Shown here piece after piece: positions 1-8,293 of a stretch of DNA of 22,442 nucleotides. The position numbers were made by a program, and so were the translations under genes. The DNA comes from an uncultured Mollicutes bacterium (GTDB lineage Bacteria; Bacillota_I; Bacilli_A; RFN20; CAG-826), in assembly GCA_900549975.1 (NCBI GenBank), contig URQK01000019.1:1-22442 (forward strand). Reading direction: 5' to 3'. Every line of letters starts with the position of its first letter. Position 1 is the first letter of the stretch. Under the pieces are notes generated by a model. That model did no database searches and was not told the DNA's origin. It saw nothing but the letters and a program-made list of their open reading frames with translations.

Positions 1-396
1 ATGAGACAAGTTACATTAACTCAATATAAAGAACTTTTTGATAGTGATGAGACTATAGTTTCCTATTTATCTTTAAAAGGAAAAGATAATTGTGCTTCAT
101 GTTATGGAGGCACAACAGGCGAAATAGCGCAATATGCTAGTGATAATCATTTTATTATTTATCATCTTGTTTTTGATAGTGATAGTGAAACATTTATTGA
201 TGATTATAATGATCTAGCGGATTTTATAGCAGTCAAAAATGGCGACTATGGTATAAAAAAAGTAGAGTATAAAGACGGAATACCAGTCATTTATTCTCTA
301 CCTTCCTTATTATTATCAAATTCTGGTTATCTTGGATTTAATGTTAATAAAGATTTTATTAGTACACTAAAAAATAGAATAGTAGCTAGCAAATAG
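1..396 (+). CDS. Thioredoxin-like fold protein (possibly 5'-truncated)
   Basis: This 131-residue protein has the outline of a thioredoxin fold. A Cys-Ala-Ser-Cys motif (C31-C34) follows a first strand, and a Leu-Pro turn at residue 101 sits where thioredoxins carry their cis-proline ('IPVIYSLPSLLL'). A small thiol-disulphide or redox role would fit, but the active site is atypical and no family is certain. The ATG is the very first base of the window, so no ribosome binding site can be seen and the true start may lie upstream. The stop at 394-396 is five bases from the end of the convergent rqcH gene, with no terminator between them. What is seen is the CxxC and the Pro; the fold is inferred. 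Confidence 0.5.
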   Translation: MRQVTLTQYKELFDSDETIVSYLSLKGKDNCASCYGGTTGEIAQYASDNHFIIYHLVFDSDSETFIDDYNDLADFIAVKNGDYGIKKVEYKDGIPVIYSLPSLLLSNSGYLGFNVNKDFISTLKNRIVASK

Positions 397-401
397 TAAT
401 T

Positions 402-1901
402 CTATATTCTTTTAATGTTTTTAACTAGTTTTTTAAAGTCTTCATCAATATTTCTAATGTAAAAAGACTCATAACTATTTAGAATTACTTTTCCAAAACT
501 ATTAAGTTTTTTCACATTTTTCTTCTGAGTGAATTGTACTTCCCCATCATCCATATTGGAGTTAATAAGTGCAACTTTTGCAGCAGCTTCAATAATGTTT
601 TTTGATGGATTTTCATCAAAAATGATGACGTGTGAACCAGGTTTATCTTTGACATGCAAAAAATAGTGAAACGGCTTAGCTAAGCTAAATGTTAAATAGT
701 TATTTTGGAAATTGTTTTTTCCAAATCCAATTTTAACATTATCTACAATCAGGTAATAAGGTTGGGACATACCTTGACTTTTACTTGTTTGTTTTTTTAA
801 TGTCTTTTTATTGATGTATCCATTTTCAATTAGCTCAAATTCGATACCCTTTAAATCTAAATCATTAGAAGTTTCTAATTGGTTATGTAAAGTTTCAAAA
901 TAAGCAACTTTATCGGTAGTAATATCGATTTGTTCTTTAATGTGAACAATACTACGTTTAGCTTTTTTGTAAGTATTATAATATTCATTAGCGTTTTCAG
1001 AAACACTTTTAAGTGGATTAATTTTAATTTTTAGGCCTTCGACTTCAATATAATCTTTTTTTGGATCAAGAGTTATGTCATTTTGGAATGTAATAAGTAA
1101 GTCACCAAATTCACGATATTTATTCATGTCTTGAGCTTTTTTTAATTCGGACTCCAAACTTAAAAGTTTCTTTTTTAGCGATTTTAAATTTCGATTAATC
1201 GCCAAAACAACATCCTTATTAGCGTCAAGACGATGTTTATCTTCCATTTTAGAAAAATAGTTGATATATAAGTCATTAGGCGTAATTTCTTTGCTATTTG
1301 GAGCTTCGATGACTGTGTAACTTTTTCCGTCGAAGAATAAACCATATTTAGGATTATTAATATTTTCCATAATCTCTAATTCATATTGGGAAAAATTATT
1401 TTTTATATGTGTGGTTGGCTCAATGTATTTAGCATTTACACTAATAAAACGACCATTATGATCAATTGAAGTAGTTTTATAGCATGCTAAAATATTATTT
1501 TCTTCATCACAAATTATTAAGTTTGTATTATTTGGAATTAACTCCACATAAAAAAAACGAATTACTTTTTTATAAGCATCAGTTGTTTTGCTGATTGTGA
1601 GTTTGATAATGCGGTCAGCTTCAATTTTTTCTATATTTAAAATTTTTCCATTTTCGATTTCTTTTTTTAATTTAATAAGTAAACTAGAAGAACGCGAAAC
1701 AAAAGTTTTACTTTCATCCACTAAGGTAAGAAATGGTAAACGATTATTTAAAGTTATAAATATTTTTTCTTTACCATTTCGTGATTTCGATATTAAAAAA
1801 TCGCTATCACTAAGCATTGTAATTTTGTTAATATAAACTCCGATAATTTCATCTTTAATTTTTGTAGTTAGCACTTCAATAAATTTATTTGATAAAGCCA
1901 T
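402..1901 (-). CDS. rqcH: RqcH, NFACT-family ribosome quality control protein
   Basis: RqcH homologue (499 residues; B. subtilis RqcH/YloA is slightly longer). In known homologues this protein binds obstructed 50S subunits carrying peptidyl-tRNA and recruits tRNA-Ala to add C-terminal alanine tails that mark the nascent chain for degradation. Visible here are the N-terminal NFACT-N domain with the conserved Asp-Arg pair (D96-R97, in 'EADRIIKL'), a central Lys/Glu-rich coiled coil (about 240-350), and the C-terminal NFACT-R domain with 'KDKPGSHVII' (GSH at 422-424). The start is the ATG at 1901, because AGGTGA (1912-1907) lies five bases before it. An in-frame GTG at 1910 is part of that Shine-Dalgarno site and is not the start. 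The gene is divergent from gmk, as fits a rearranged yloA-gmk neighbourhood. Confidence 0.93.
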   Translation of the reverse strand: MALSNKFIEVLTTKIKDEIIGVYINKITMLSDSDFLISKSRNGKEKIFITLNNRLPFLTLVDESKTFVSRSSSLLIKLKKEIENGKILNIEKIEADRIIKLTISKTTDAYKKVIRFFYVELIPNNTNLIICDEENNILACYKTTSIDHNGRFISVNAKYIEPTTHIKNNFSQYELEIMENINNPKYGLFFDGKSYTVIEAPNSKEITPNDLYINYFSKMEDKHRLDANKDVVLAINRNLKSLKKKLLSLESELKKAQDMNKYREFGDLLITFQNDITLDPKKDYIEVEGLKIKINPLKSVSENANEYYNTYKKAKRSIVHIKEQIDITTDKVAYFETLHNQLETSNDLDLKGIEFELIENGYINKKTLKKQTSKSQGMSQPYYLIVDNVKIGFGKNNFQNNYLTFSLAKPFHYFLHVKDKPGSHVIIFDENPSKNIIEAAAKVALINSNMDDGEVQFTQKKNVKKLNSFGKVILNSYESFYIRNIDEDFKKLVKNIKRI

Positions 1902-1982
1902 AACAATCACCTAAATAATAGTAACATAAATTTTTTAGTAGCGTTATATAATCTTATTAAAAAAAACAAGAAAATATATAGA

Positions 1983-1992
1983 AAAGCGCTTT
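1983..1992. promoter_or_regulatory. 10-bp palindrome AAAGCGCTTT in the rqcH/gmk intergenic region
   Basis: A perfect GC-centred palindrome stands out in otherwise A/T-only DNA between the divergent rqcH and gmk genes, about 30 bases upstream of the gmk -35 box. It resembles the core of a CcpA cre site but lacks the conserved outer TG and CA bases. A regulatory role is only a guess. Confidence 0.2.
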
Positions 1993-2020
1993 AAATAAGG
2001 ATATTTTACATTAATATTGT

Positions 2021-2049
2021 TTGACAATATAATATTCGTTTATTATAAT
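2021..2049 (+). promoter_or_regulatory. Consensus sigma-A promoter for gmk-priA
   Basis: A perfect TTGACA (2021-2026) and a perfect TATAAT (2044-2049) are separated by exactly 17 bases. The predicted transcription start, about 2056, gives a leader of roughly 20 bases before gmk, with a GGTG ribosome site. This is the best housekeeping promoter in the window and probably drives gmk, priA and the next gene, up to the terminator at 5557. Confidence 0.85.
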
Positions 2050-2077
2050 AAGCGATATGAAAAGATGGTGTTAATAA

Positions 2078-2650
2078 ATGTCGAAAAAAGGATTATTAAT
2101 TATTCTTAGTGGCCCTTCTGGAGTTGGCAAAGGAACCGTAAGAAAAATTGTTATGCGTGATAAAAAATTGAATCTTGCTTATTCAATTTCCATGACTACT
2201 CGTAAGCCACGTGAACGTGAACAAGAAGGAGTGGATTATTTCTTTGTAAGCGAAGAAGAATTCAAACGCAATGTCAATGAAAACAATCTTCTTGAATATG
2301 CAGAATTTGTTGGTAACTTCTATGGAACCCCGCGTGATTACGTAGAAAAACTACGCAACGAAGGCAAAAATGTTATTTTAGAAATTGAAATAAATGGGGC
2401 CCAACAAGTACTAGCTAAAACCGAAGCTGATAATCGCGTTTCAATATTTTTAATGCCACCATCAATCGAAGAACTTGAAAATCGCATTCGCCATCGCCGC
2501 AGTGAGCCAGAAGATATTATTCAAAAAAGATTAGAAAAAGCTCGTCGTGAAATGAATATGAAAGATGCTTATGACTATGTTGTTTTAAATGACAATGTCG
2601 AAGATGCCGCGAATAAAATCAAAAATATAATCCGTCGTAATAGTAAATAA
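2078..2650 (+). CDS. gmk: Guanylate kinase
   Basis: Guanylate kinase phosphorylates GMP or dGMP to GDP or dGDP with ATP, an essential step in guanine nucleotide supply and (p)ppGpp metabolism. The 190-residue length is typical. The P-loop GPSGVGKGT is at residues 12-20, followed by 'SMTTRKPREREQEGVDYFF', the GMP-binding segment with its Arg residues. 'EIEINGAQQV' corresponds to the usual 'EIDVQGA' strand. The lid contains 'RLEKARREM'. The gene begins a short operon under a consensus promoter, and priA follows 23 bases after its stop. The rpoZ and coaBC genes that usually separate gmk from priA in Bacillota are absent here. Confidence 0.96.
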   Translation: MSKKGLLIILSGPSGVGKGTVRKIVMRDKKLNLAYSISMTTRKPREREQEGVDYFFVSEEEFKRNVNENNLLEYAEFVGNFYGTPRDYVEKLRNEGKNVILEIEINGAQQVLAKTEADNRVSIFLMPPSIEELENRIRHRRSEPEDIIQKRLEKARREMNMKDAYDYVVLNDNVEDAANKIKNIIRRNSK

Positions 2651-2673
2651 ATAAGGATGATAGGAGGAATACC

Positions 2674-4869
2674 ATGATTGTTCTAAAAGTATTAGTTGAA
2701 CATGCTGCGTATGCCTTAAATCGTCCTTTTTCTTATGTTTATAATGAGAAAGAACAACCTTGCGTTGGAGCGCGTGTAGTAGTTCCTTTTAATAATAAAG
2801 ATATCGTTGGTTATATTGAAAGTATTGAAGTAATTAATAAGGCAAAAGAAGAATATGAAGAAGAATTAGGCTTTAATTTAAATTTTGCTAAAAATGTCAT
2901 TGATAAAGAAGCAATTCTTACTAAAGAATTACGTGATTTGGCTAGTGAAGTTGCTAATTATTATCATGCTCCATTAATAAGTGTTTATCAAGCAATGCTA
3001 CCTCCTTCTCTTAAACCAACATCTTCATCGTTTAATAATGCTAAAATTCAATATGAAAAATATGTAAAGTGCGTTAATTCTAATGAAGATGGTTTAACTA
3101 GTAAACAAGTTGAATTATTACGTTTATTAAACATAAGTGATGAAGTTAAAAAAAGCGAAATTAAGTCTCTAAGTGTTTTAAAAAAACTTATTGAAAATGG
3201 TAATGTAATAGAAATCAAAAAAGAAAAAATGCGTTATCGTTTTGACAATATTAAGAATTTAAAAGAATATCCATTAACAACCTTACAAGAACAAGTTAAA
3301 AATGAGTTTTTAAATAGTAATGATTTAGTATATTTATTAGAAGGTGTAACAGGATCTGGCAAGACAGAAGTATATATAAAATTGGTAAAGGAAACGATTG
3401 CATCAGGGAAAAATGCTTTAATACTTGTGCCGGAAATTTCTTTAACTCCAGTTATGCTTAATCGCTTTTATACTTTATTTGAGAAAAATGTTGCAATCTT
3501 ACATTCTGAATTAACAAGCGGAGAAAAATATGATGAATACCGCCGTATTTTACGTGGAGAAGCTAAAGTAGTAATTGGCACAAGAAGCGCAATTTTTGCT
3601 CCTTTAAATAATATAGGGATTATTATTATTGATGAAGAGCATGTTGAATCATATAAACAAGATAATACACCTTGTTATCACGCTCGTGAAGTTGCAATAA
3701 TGCGCGCTAAACACTTTAGTGGATGCAAAGTATTGCTTGGTAGTGCGACTCCATCATTAGAATCAGAAGCAAGAGCGTATAAAGGTGTATATCATCATTT
3801 AAAAATGCTTAAAAGAGTTAATGAAAAAGAATTACCAAAGACCGAAATTGTTAGCTTACAAAACTTTAAAAACATCGATTATACTTCATCAATATTTTCT
3901 ATTCCTTTAAGAAGCGCTATTGAGGAATGTTTGAATAGAAAAGAACAAGTGGTTTTATTATTAAATCGCAGAGGATATTCAACAAGTGTTTTATGTCGAG
4001 ATTGTGGGCATATTATTAGATGTCCGGACTGTGATATTCCACTTGTTTATCATAGCTTTGATAAGTTACTTAAATGCCATAACTGCGGGCATGTTGAGCC
4101 TGAACCACATGCATGCCCAAAGTGTGGTTCTAAATACTTAACTAAAATTGGCTTTGGTGTTGAAAAAATTGAAGAAGAAGTTCATAAATTATTTCCTTCA
4201 GCTCGCACATTAAGGCTAGATAGTGATGTTGGAAAATTAAAAAATAATATTGTTACAACATTAAACAAATTTGCAAATTTAGAAGCCGATATATTACTTG
4301 GAACACAAATGATTGCTAAAGGACATGATTTTCCTAATGTCACATTAGTGGGCTTAGTTCTTGCTGATTTAGGACTATCGTTACCTTCCATTCGAAGTAG
4401 CGAAAAAACATTCCAGTTAATTACACAAGCTATAGGTCGAGCGGGAAGAGGAGAAAAAGTAGGACGAGCAATTATCCAAACGTATATGCCGTCACACTAT
4501 TCAATCGTTTATGGAGCAAGACAAGATTATCAAGGATTCTTTGCTAATGAAATGAAAATTAGAAAAATCCAGCAAAATCCGCCTTATACCTTTGTTTCGA
4601 CTCTAACAATAAGTTCTAATTCCGAAGATTTAGCAGAAGAATATATAATAAAAACTATGGAATTAGTTTCTCAAAATAGCAATGGCGCTATAACTGTAAT
4701 TGGACCAACTAAGCCATATGTTTATAAAGATACTCTTGGATTCAAACGTCAATGCATGTTTAAATATAAAAATAAAAGTCAATTTGATGAAATTATTGAA
4801 AATATTATTAAAATACTATCGAAAAAACCTGGCATTAGTATTAAAATAAATATTGATGCTTTAGATTAA
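2674..4869 (+). CDS. priA: Primosomal protein N' (PriA), replication restart helicase
   Basis: PriA is a superfamily 2 3'-to-5' DNA helicase that recognises stalled forks and D-loops and reloads the replicative helicase. At 731 residues it is full length. It has an N-terminal 3'-DNA-binding domain (1-110), a winged-helix linker (to about 195), Walker A GVTGSGKT (224-231) and a DEEH box (320-323). An insertion carries eight zinc-binding cysteines (441, 444, 450, 453, 468, 471, 481, 484). The C-terminal helicase lobe has 'GTQMIAKGHDFPNVTLVG' and 'QAIGRAGR'. AGGAGG (2662-2667) precedes the ATG at a good distance. Translation of the next gene is probably linked, because its ribosome site overlaps the end of priA. 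Confidence 0.96.
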   Translation: MIVLKVLVEHAAYALNRPFSYVYNEKEQPCVGARVVVPFNNKDIVGYIESIEVINKAKEEYEEELGFNLNFAKNVIDKEAILTKELRDLASEVANYYHAPLISVYQAMLPPSLKPTSSSFNNAKIQYEKYVKCVNSNEDGLTSKQVELLRLLNISDEVKKSEIKSLSVLKKLIENGNVIEIKKEKMRYRFDNIKNLKEYPLTTLQEQVKNEFLNSNDLVYLLEGVTGSGKTEVYIKLVKETIASGKNALILVPEISLTPVMLNRFYTLFEKNVAILHSELTSGEKYDEYRRILRGEAKVVIGTRSAIFAPLNNIGIIIIDEEHVESYKQDNTPCYHAREVAIMRAKHFSGCKVLLGSATPSLESEARAYKGVYHHLKMLKRVNEKELPKTEIVSLQNFKNIDYTSSIFSIPLRSAIEECLNRKEQVVLLLNRRGYSTSVLCRDCGHIIRCPDCDIPLVYHSFDKLLKCHNCGHVEPEPHACPKCGSKYLTKIGFGVEKIEEEVHKLFPSARTLRLDSDVGKLKNNIVTTLNKFANLEADILLGTQMIAKGHDFPNVTLVGLVLADLGLSLPSIRSSEKTFQLITQAIGRAGRGEKVGRAIIQTYMPSHYSIVYGARQDYQGFFANEMKIRKIQQNPPYTFVSTLTISSNSEDLAEEYIIKTMELVSQNSNGAITVIGPTKPYVYKDTLGFKRQCMFKYKNKSQFDEIIENIIKILSKKPGISIKINIDALD

Positions 4870-4881
4870 GGAGTGAACAAA

Positions 4882-5547
4882 ATGATTACAATTGAAGTTA
4901 TTGGAATGAACCATTATATGTTAATGGATTATTCAAGAATGCATACGAAACAAATTGCAAATTTATTCGAAACAAGTGAAGATGAAATTTTCTTTCATTC
5001 AGGAGATTTAAGATTATTTCATACCGGTGTAGATCAAACATCATGGCATGTTTTAATGCGTGTTTACGCACCTCATAAATATCACCCATTTGAGGCTAAT
5101 GTGGCTAAATACTTAATGGAAAGTATGCTTGATTATATTTTAAATGCCCATGTTCAATTTGTTTATGTTGATGAAGGTCATTATTATGAAAAATTAAATA
5201 ATGATTATCCTGCTTTCTTCCCTGATGAACCTCATGATGAAGATGATTACGATGAAGATGAGGATGAAGAAGATATTGACGAAGATGAAGATTTTTCTGA
5301 TGAAGAGTTATTTGAAGGCAATGCTTTTGCGGGTTTTGAAGAAAAAATGAAACAAAAAGCTAACGAAGAAAAAATGTGTGAATGTGGACATCAACACGTT
5401 TGCTGTAATGGTAAGAGTGCTGGATGTGGCAAAGTATGTGTATGTGGTGAAAGATGCTTGACTACTAAACATCATGAAGAACATCGTCATGACCATGATC
5501 ACGACCACCATGAATGTTGCCACTGCCATGAGCATCACAAAAATTAA
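4882..5547 (+). CDS. DUF1904-like protein with acidic linker and Cys/His-rich metal-binding tail
   Basis: A 221-residue protein of unknown function in three parts. Residues 1-110 form a compact alpha/beta domain resembling the small tautomerase-like DUF1904 family (the C-terminal 'VDEGHYYEKL' strand is the main reason). Residues 115-143 are almost all Asp and Glu. Residues 166-219 hold 11 Cys, including CxC and CC pairs, and a terminal run of about 12 His with Asp and Glu, which looks like a zinc, nickel or copper binding tail. AAGGAG (4868-4873), eight bases upstream, selects the ATG at 4882 over an in-frame GTG at 4873. The gene sits where def-fmt-rsmB stand in B. subtilis. A metal-storage or chaperone role is inferred from composition only. 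A terminator follows. Confidence 0.6.
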   Translation: MITIEVIGMNHYMLMDYSRMHTKQIANLFETSEDEIFFHSGDLRLFHTGVDQTSWHVLMRVYAPHKYHPFEANVAKYLMESMLDYILNAHVQFVYVDEGHYYEKLNNDYPAFFPDEPHDEDDYDEDEDEEDIDEDEDFSDEELFEGNAFAGFEEKMKQKANEEKMCECGHQHVCCNGKSAGCGKVCVCGERCLTTKHHEEHRHDHDHDHHECCHCHEHHKN

Positions 5548-5556
5548 CGAATTATT

Positions 5557-5585
5557 AAAGGCTAATTGATTTTGGCCTTTTTTTT
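5557..5585 (+). terminator. Rho-independent terminator after the gmk-priA operon
   Basis: A six-base stem AAAGGC (5557-5562) pairs with GCCTTT (5575-5580) around a 12-base loop and runs into a T tract (to 5585), ten bases after the stop codon. It separates the gmk-priA unit from the rlmN unit. Confidence 0.75.
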
Positions 5586-5628
5586 ATGAAATTTTAGTTT
5601 AATATATCTATGAATTAATTCTATTATT

Positions 5629-5637
5629 TGCTAAAAT
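5629..5637 (+). promoter_or_regulatory. Probable extended -10 promoter for the rlmN operon
   Basis: TGCTAAAAT (TG at 5629-5630, -10 hexamer TAAAAT at 5632-5637) lies just after the terminator and just before rlmN. No good -35 hexamer is seen at 16-18 bases, so the call rests on the extended -10 and its position. Confidence 0.45.
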
Positions 5638-5659
5638 AATAGAAAGGTTAGTGATATTA

Positions 5660-6697
5660 ATGATTAATTTATACGGACAAGAAATACACAAATTAGAAGA
5701 ATTAATGATATCGCTTGATCAAAAAAAGTATCGAGCGACCCAATTATATACTTGGATTTATGAAAAAAAGGCTACTAGTTTTGATGAAATGACAGATGTT
5801 TCATTAAAATTTCGTGAAGTTTTAAAACGCGATTTTGAACTTACAAAACCAACAATTTATTTAAAACAGGTAAGTAGTGATGGCACAATTAAATGCTTAC
5901 TTAATATGAAAGATAATGACAAAGTTGAAACTGTATTAATGCGTTATAATTATGGTAATGTTATATGCGTTTCTTCTCAAGTTGGTTGTAATATGGGATG
6001 TTCATTTTGTGCCTCGGGATTATTAAAAAGAAAAAGAAATTTAACTGTTGAGGAAATGGTTGGACAAGTATTAGTAATGAATGACTTGCTTGCTATGGAA
6101 GGTAATAATCAAAGAGTTACGCATGTTGTTGTTATGGGAACTGGAGAACCATTTGATAATTACGATAACGTTATGGATTTTGTTAGAATTATTAATCATC
6201 CTAAAGCATTAGCAATTGGCGCAAGACATATAACTGTTTCTACATGCGGATTACCAGATAAGATTATTAGGTATGCAAATGAAGGATTGCAGATTAATTT
6301 AGCTATTTCCCTTCATGCTCCTAATAATGAGATTCGTTCTCGCATTATGCCTATTAATCGCGCTTATCCATTAGAAAAGTTAATTCCTGCTGTTAAGGAA
6401 TATGAAAAAACTGCGGGAAGAAGAGTTACGTTTGAATACATTTTACTAAAAGATGTTAATGATAAAATAGAACATGCTGATGAATTAGCAAGATTAATTA
6501 AAGGTACTTTAGCTTATGTTAATTTGATTCCATATAATCCAGTTAATGAAAATGGTTATCAACGTTCTAACAATGTTCATGCATTCTTAGACCGCTTAAC
6601 TAAAAATGGTGTTACTGCAACTATTAGAAAGGAATTTGGCACAGATATTGATGCAGCATGTGGACAACTTCGTGCCAAACATCAAAACAATGAATGA
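5660..6697 (+). CDS. rlmN: RlmN, dual-specificity 23S rRNA/tRNA adenine-C2 methyltransferase
   Basis: A radical SAM enzyme that methylates C2 of A2503 in 23S rRNA and of A37 in certain tRNAs, affecting translational fidelity. The 345 residues show the N-terminal accessory domain ('YRATQLYTWIYEKKATSFDEMTDVS'-like segment, 24-48), the radical SAM cluster motif with C110, C114 and C117, the SAM-binding 'GTGEPF' segment, and the C-terminal catalytic Cys of 'DIDAACGQL' (C334). I chose the ATG at 5660. An in-frame GTG at 5651 is only three bases from the AAAGG site, too close for use, though the ATG spacing (12 bases) is a little long. The stop is TGA and overlaps the phosphatase start by eight bases. 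In B. subtilis rlmN likewise precedes prpC-prkC. Confidence 0.95.
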   Translation: MINLYGQEIHKLEELMISLDQKKYRATQLYTWIYEKKATSFDEMTDVSLKFREVLKRDFELTKPTIYLKQVSSDGTIKCLLNMKDNDKVETVLMRYNYGNVICVSSQVGCNMGCSFCASGLLKRKRNLTVEEMVGQVLVMNDLLAMEGNNQRVTHVVVMGTGEPFDNYDNVMDFVRIINHPKALAIGARHITVSTCGLPDKIIRYANEGLQINLAISLHAPNNEIRSRIMPINRAYPLEKLIPAVKEYEKTAGRRVTFEYILLKDVNDKIEHADELARLIKGTLAYVNLIPYNPVNENGYQRSNNVHAFLDRLTKNGVTATIRKEFGTDIDAACGQLRAKHQNNE

Positions 6698-7442
6698 GAG
6701 AGTAGGATTTTATTGTTATAAAACAGATATTGGTACTGTACGTAAAACAAATGAAGATGTCGCTATGGCAATGACTGACGCTAGCGGTGATGCTTTACTT
6801 TTCGTTTGTGATGGTATGGGTGGACATAATAAAGGTGATGTTGCTGCGAATATAACTTGTGAGGTTATTACTTCTGAATTTAAAAAAATCGATCGCTTTT
6901 TAAACAACATGGATGTTCGCTTGTTTTTAAAAAAGGTAATTAAAAAAGCAAATAAAGCTGTATTCGATTTAGCCAATAATGATGAAAAATTTGCTAAAAT
7001 GGGTACAACGTTAACTTTAGCTTTAATTCGTAAAAACTCTTTATTTATCGTTAGTGTTGGAGACTCTAGAGCCTATATTATTGATGATAGTGTTATCCGC
7101 TTAACTGAAGATGAAACATATGTAAATTATTTATACCATATGAATCGAATTAAATTAGAAGACATGGATAAACATCCCCAAAGACATATATTGACTAATG
7201 CTTTGGGATTATATAAAAATTTAAGTTTTGAAATTGATTATTATCGTTATAATAATAATCGTATTATGCTTTGCTCAGATGGATTATATAATGCAGTAAG
7301 TGAAGAAGAAATGCTTACTATATTAACTACATCAATGAGTATTTATGAAAAATGTGATTTGTTAATTGATACCGCTAATAAGAATGGCGGAAAAGACAAT
7401 GCCTGTGTTGCAATGTGGGAGGTACAAAAAGATGAATATTAA
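6690..7442 (+). CDS. prpC: PP2C-family Ser/Thr protein phosphatase
   Basis: A PP2C (PPM) metal-dependent phosphatase of 250 residues, the size of B. subtilis PrpC. It reverses phosphorylation by its partner kinase, encoded next. All core motifs are present: 'TDIGTVRKTNED' (12-23), 'CDGMGGHNKGD' with the metal-binding Asp at 41, 'MGTTLTLAL', 'VGDSRAYI', 'CSDGLYNAV', and 'GGKDNACVA' with metal-binding D236. The ATG at 6690 lies inside the end of rlmN and has no evident Shine-Dalgarno sequence, so translational coupling to rlmN is likely. A longer reading frame starting inside rlmN at 6606 would add residues with no PP2C match. The gene overlaps the kinase by 11 bases. Confidence 0.94.
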   Translation: MNERVGFYCYKTDIGTVRKTNEDVAMAMTDASGDALLFVCDGMGGHNKGDVAANITCEVITSEFKKIDRFLNNMDVRLFLKKVIKKANKAVFDLANNDEKFAKMGTTLTLALIRKNSLFIVSVGDSRAYIIDDSVIRLTEDETYVNYLYHMNRIKLEDMDKHPQRHILTNALGLYKNLSFEIDYYRYNNNRIMLCSDGLYNAVSEEEMLTILTTSMSIYEKCDLLIDTANKNGGKDNACVAMWEVQKDEY

Positions 7443-8292
7443 TGATTTAATTGATGATCGTTATCGTATTGAACGTAAAATAGGCGAAGGTGGCATGTCT
7501 GTTGTATATGGCGCAACTGATATTATTACTAAAAAACCAGTAGCAATAAAAATTATTAAAGGGGATATGATGGGTAATCCAATCAACTTATCTCGTTTTG
7601 AAAGAGAAGCACGTGCTGCGGCTTCTTTATCACACCCTAATATTGTTCGTGTCATTAATTTAGGAACATATGAAGGTCGTCCTTATATGGCTAATGAATT
7701 TATTAATGGGCAAAATCTTCGTGATATATTAGATAAAAGAAGTATTGGATTCTTAGAAGCTTGTGATATCATGTATCAACTTACTTCCGCAGTGGCACAT
7801 GCTCATGAACATAGTGTAATTCATCGTGATATTAAGCCCCAAAATGTTTATTTAACTGCGGATGGAACAATTAAATTGGGTGATTTCGGGATTGCGACTT
7901 TTGAAAATTCTGCTCGTTTAACAAGAAGCGAAACAATTATTGGTTCGGTTCATTATCTTGCTCCAGAGATTTCTCGTGGACAACAAGCATCATATCAAAG
8001 TGATATTTATTCGTTAGGTGTCACTTTCTTTGAATTAATTACAAGACGCGTACCTTTTGAAGATGATACACCTGTTAGTGTCGCTATTCGTCACATCAAA
8101 GATAAGTTCCCTTCTCCAAGAAAATATATTCCTTCAACACCAAAAGAAATCGAACGAATTATTTTAAAAGCTTGTAAAAAGAACCCACAAGAAAGATATA
8201 AAACTGTTAAAGATATGCGTAAGGATATTGAACGTAATCCTGATTTAATCAAAGAAAAGAAATCATTATTTAGCCGTTTGTTTAAGAAATAA
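7432..8292 (+). CDS. prkC: Hanks-type Ser/Thr protein kinase lacking membrane and PASTA domains
   Basis: This 286-residue kinase takes the position of prkC/stkP/pknB. It has the glycine loop 'GEGGMSVVYG' (18-27), catalytic Lys K40, the HRD triad at 131-133 in 'HRDIKPQNV', DFG at 151-153, an activation loop with Thr/Ser residues ending in 'GSVHYLAPE', and the APE motif at 177-179. The protein ends soon after the kinase domain in a short basic tail ('SLFSRLFKK'). There is no transmembrane helix and no PASTA repeat, whereas PrkC proteins have both and sense muropeptides. The kinase is therefore probably cytosolic. GGGAGG (7417-7422) points to the ATG at 7432. In the paired operon the phosphatase is the natural antagonist. 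Confidence 0.93.
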   Translation: MNINDLIDDRYRIERKIGEGGMSVVYGATDIITKKPVAIKIIKGDMMGNPINLSRFEREARAAASLSHPNIVRVINLGTYEGRPYMANEFINGQNLRDILDKRSIGFLEACDIMYQLTSAVAHAHEHSVIHRDIKPQNVYLTADGTIKLGDFGIATFENSARLTRSETIIGSVHYLAPEISRGQQASYQSDIYSLGVTFFELITRRVPFEDDTPVSVAIRHIKDKFPSPRKYIPSTPKEIERIILKACKKNPQERYKTVKDMRKDIERNPDLIKEKKSLFSRLFKK

Positions 8293-8293
8293 T

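Noticed and set aside
5222..5310. GATGAA-rich repeat tract, considered as a tandem DNA repeat.
   Set aside because: It is simply the coding of an Asp/Glu run in the gene at 4882-5547, with no regular unit length at the DNA level.
5308..5538. A minus-strand open frame with a hydrophobic, Met/Val/Phe-rich translation that looks like a membrane protein.
   Set aside because: It is the antisense image of the His/Asp/Cys-rich tail of the gene at 4882-5547: His and Asp codons read backwards give Met, Val and Ile. It has no ribosome site.
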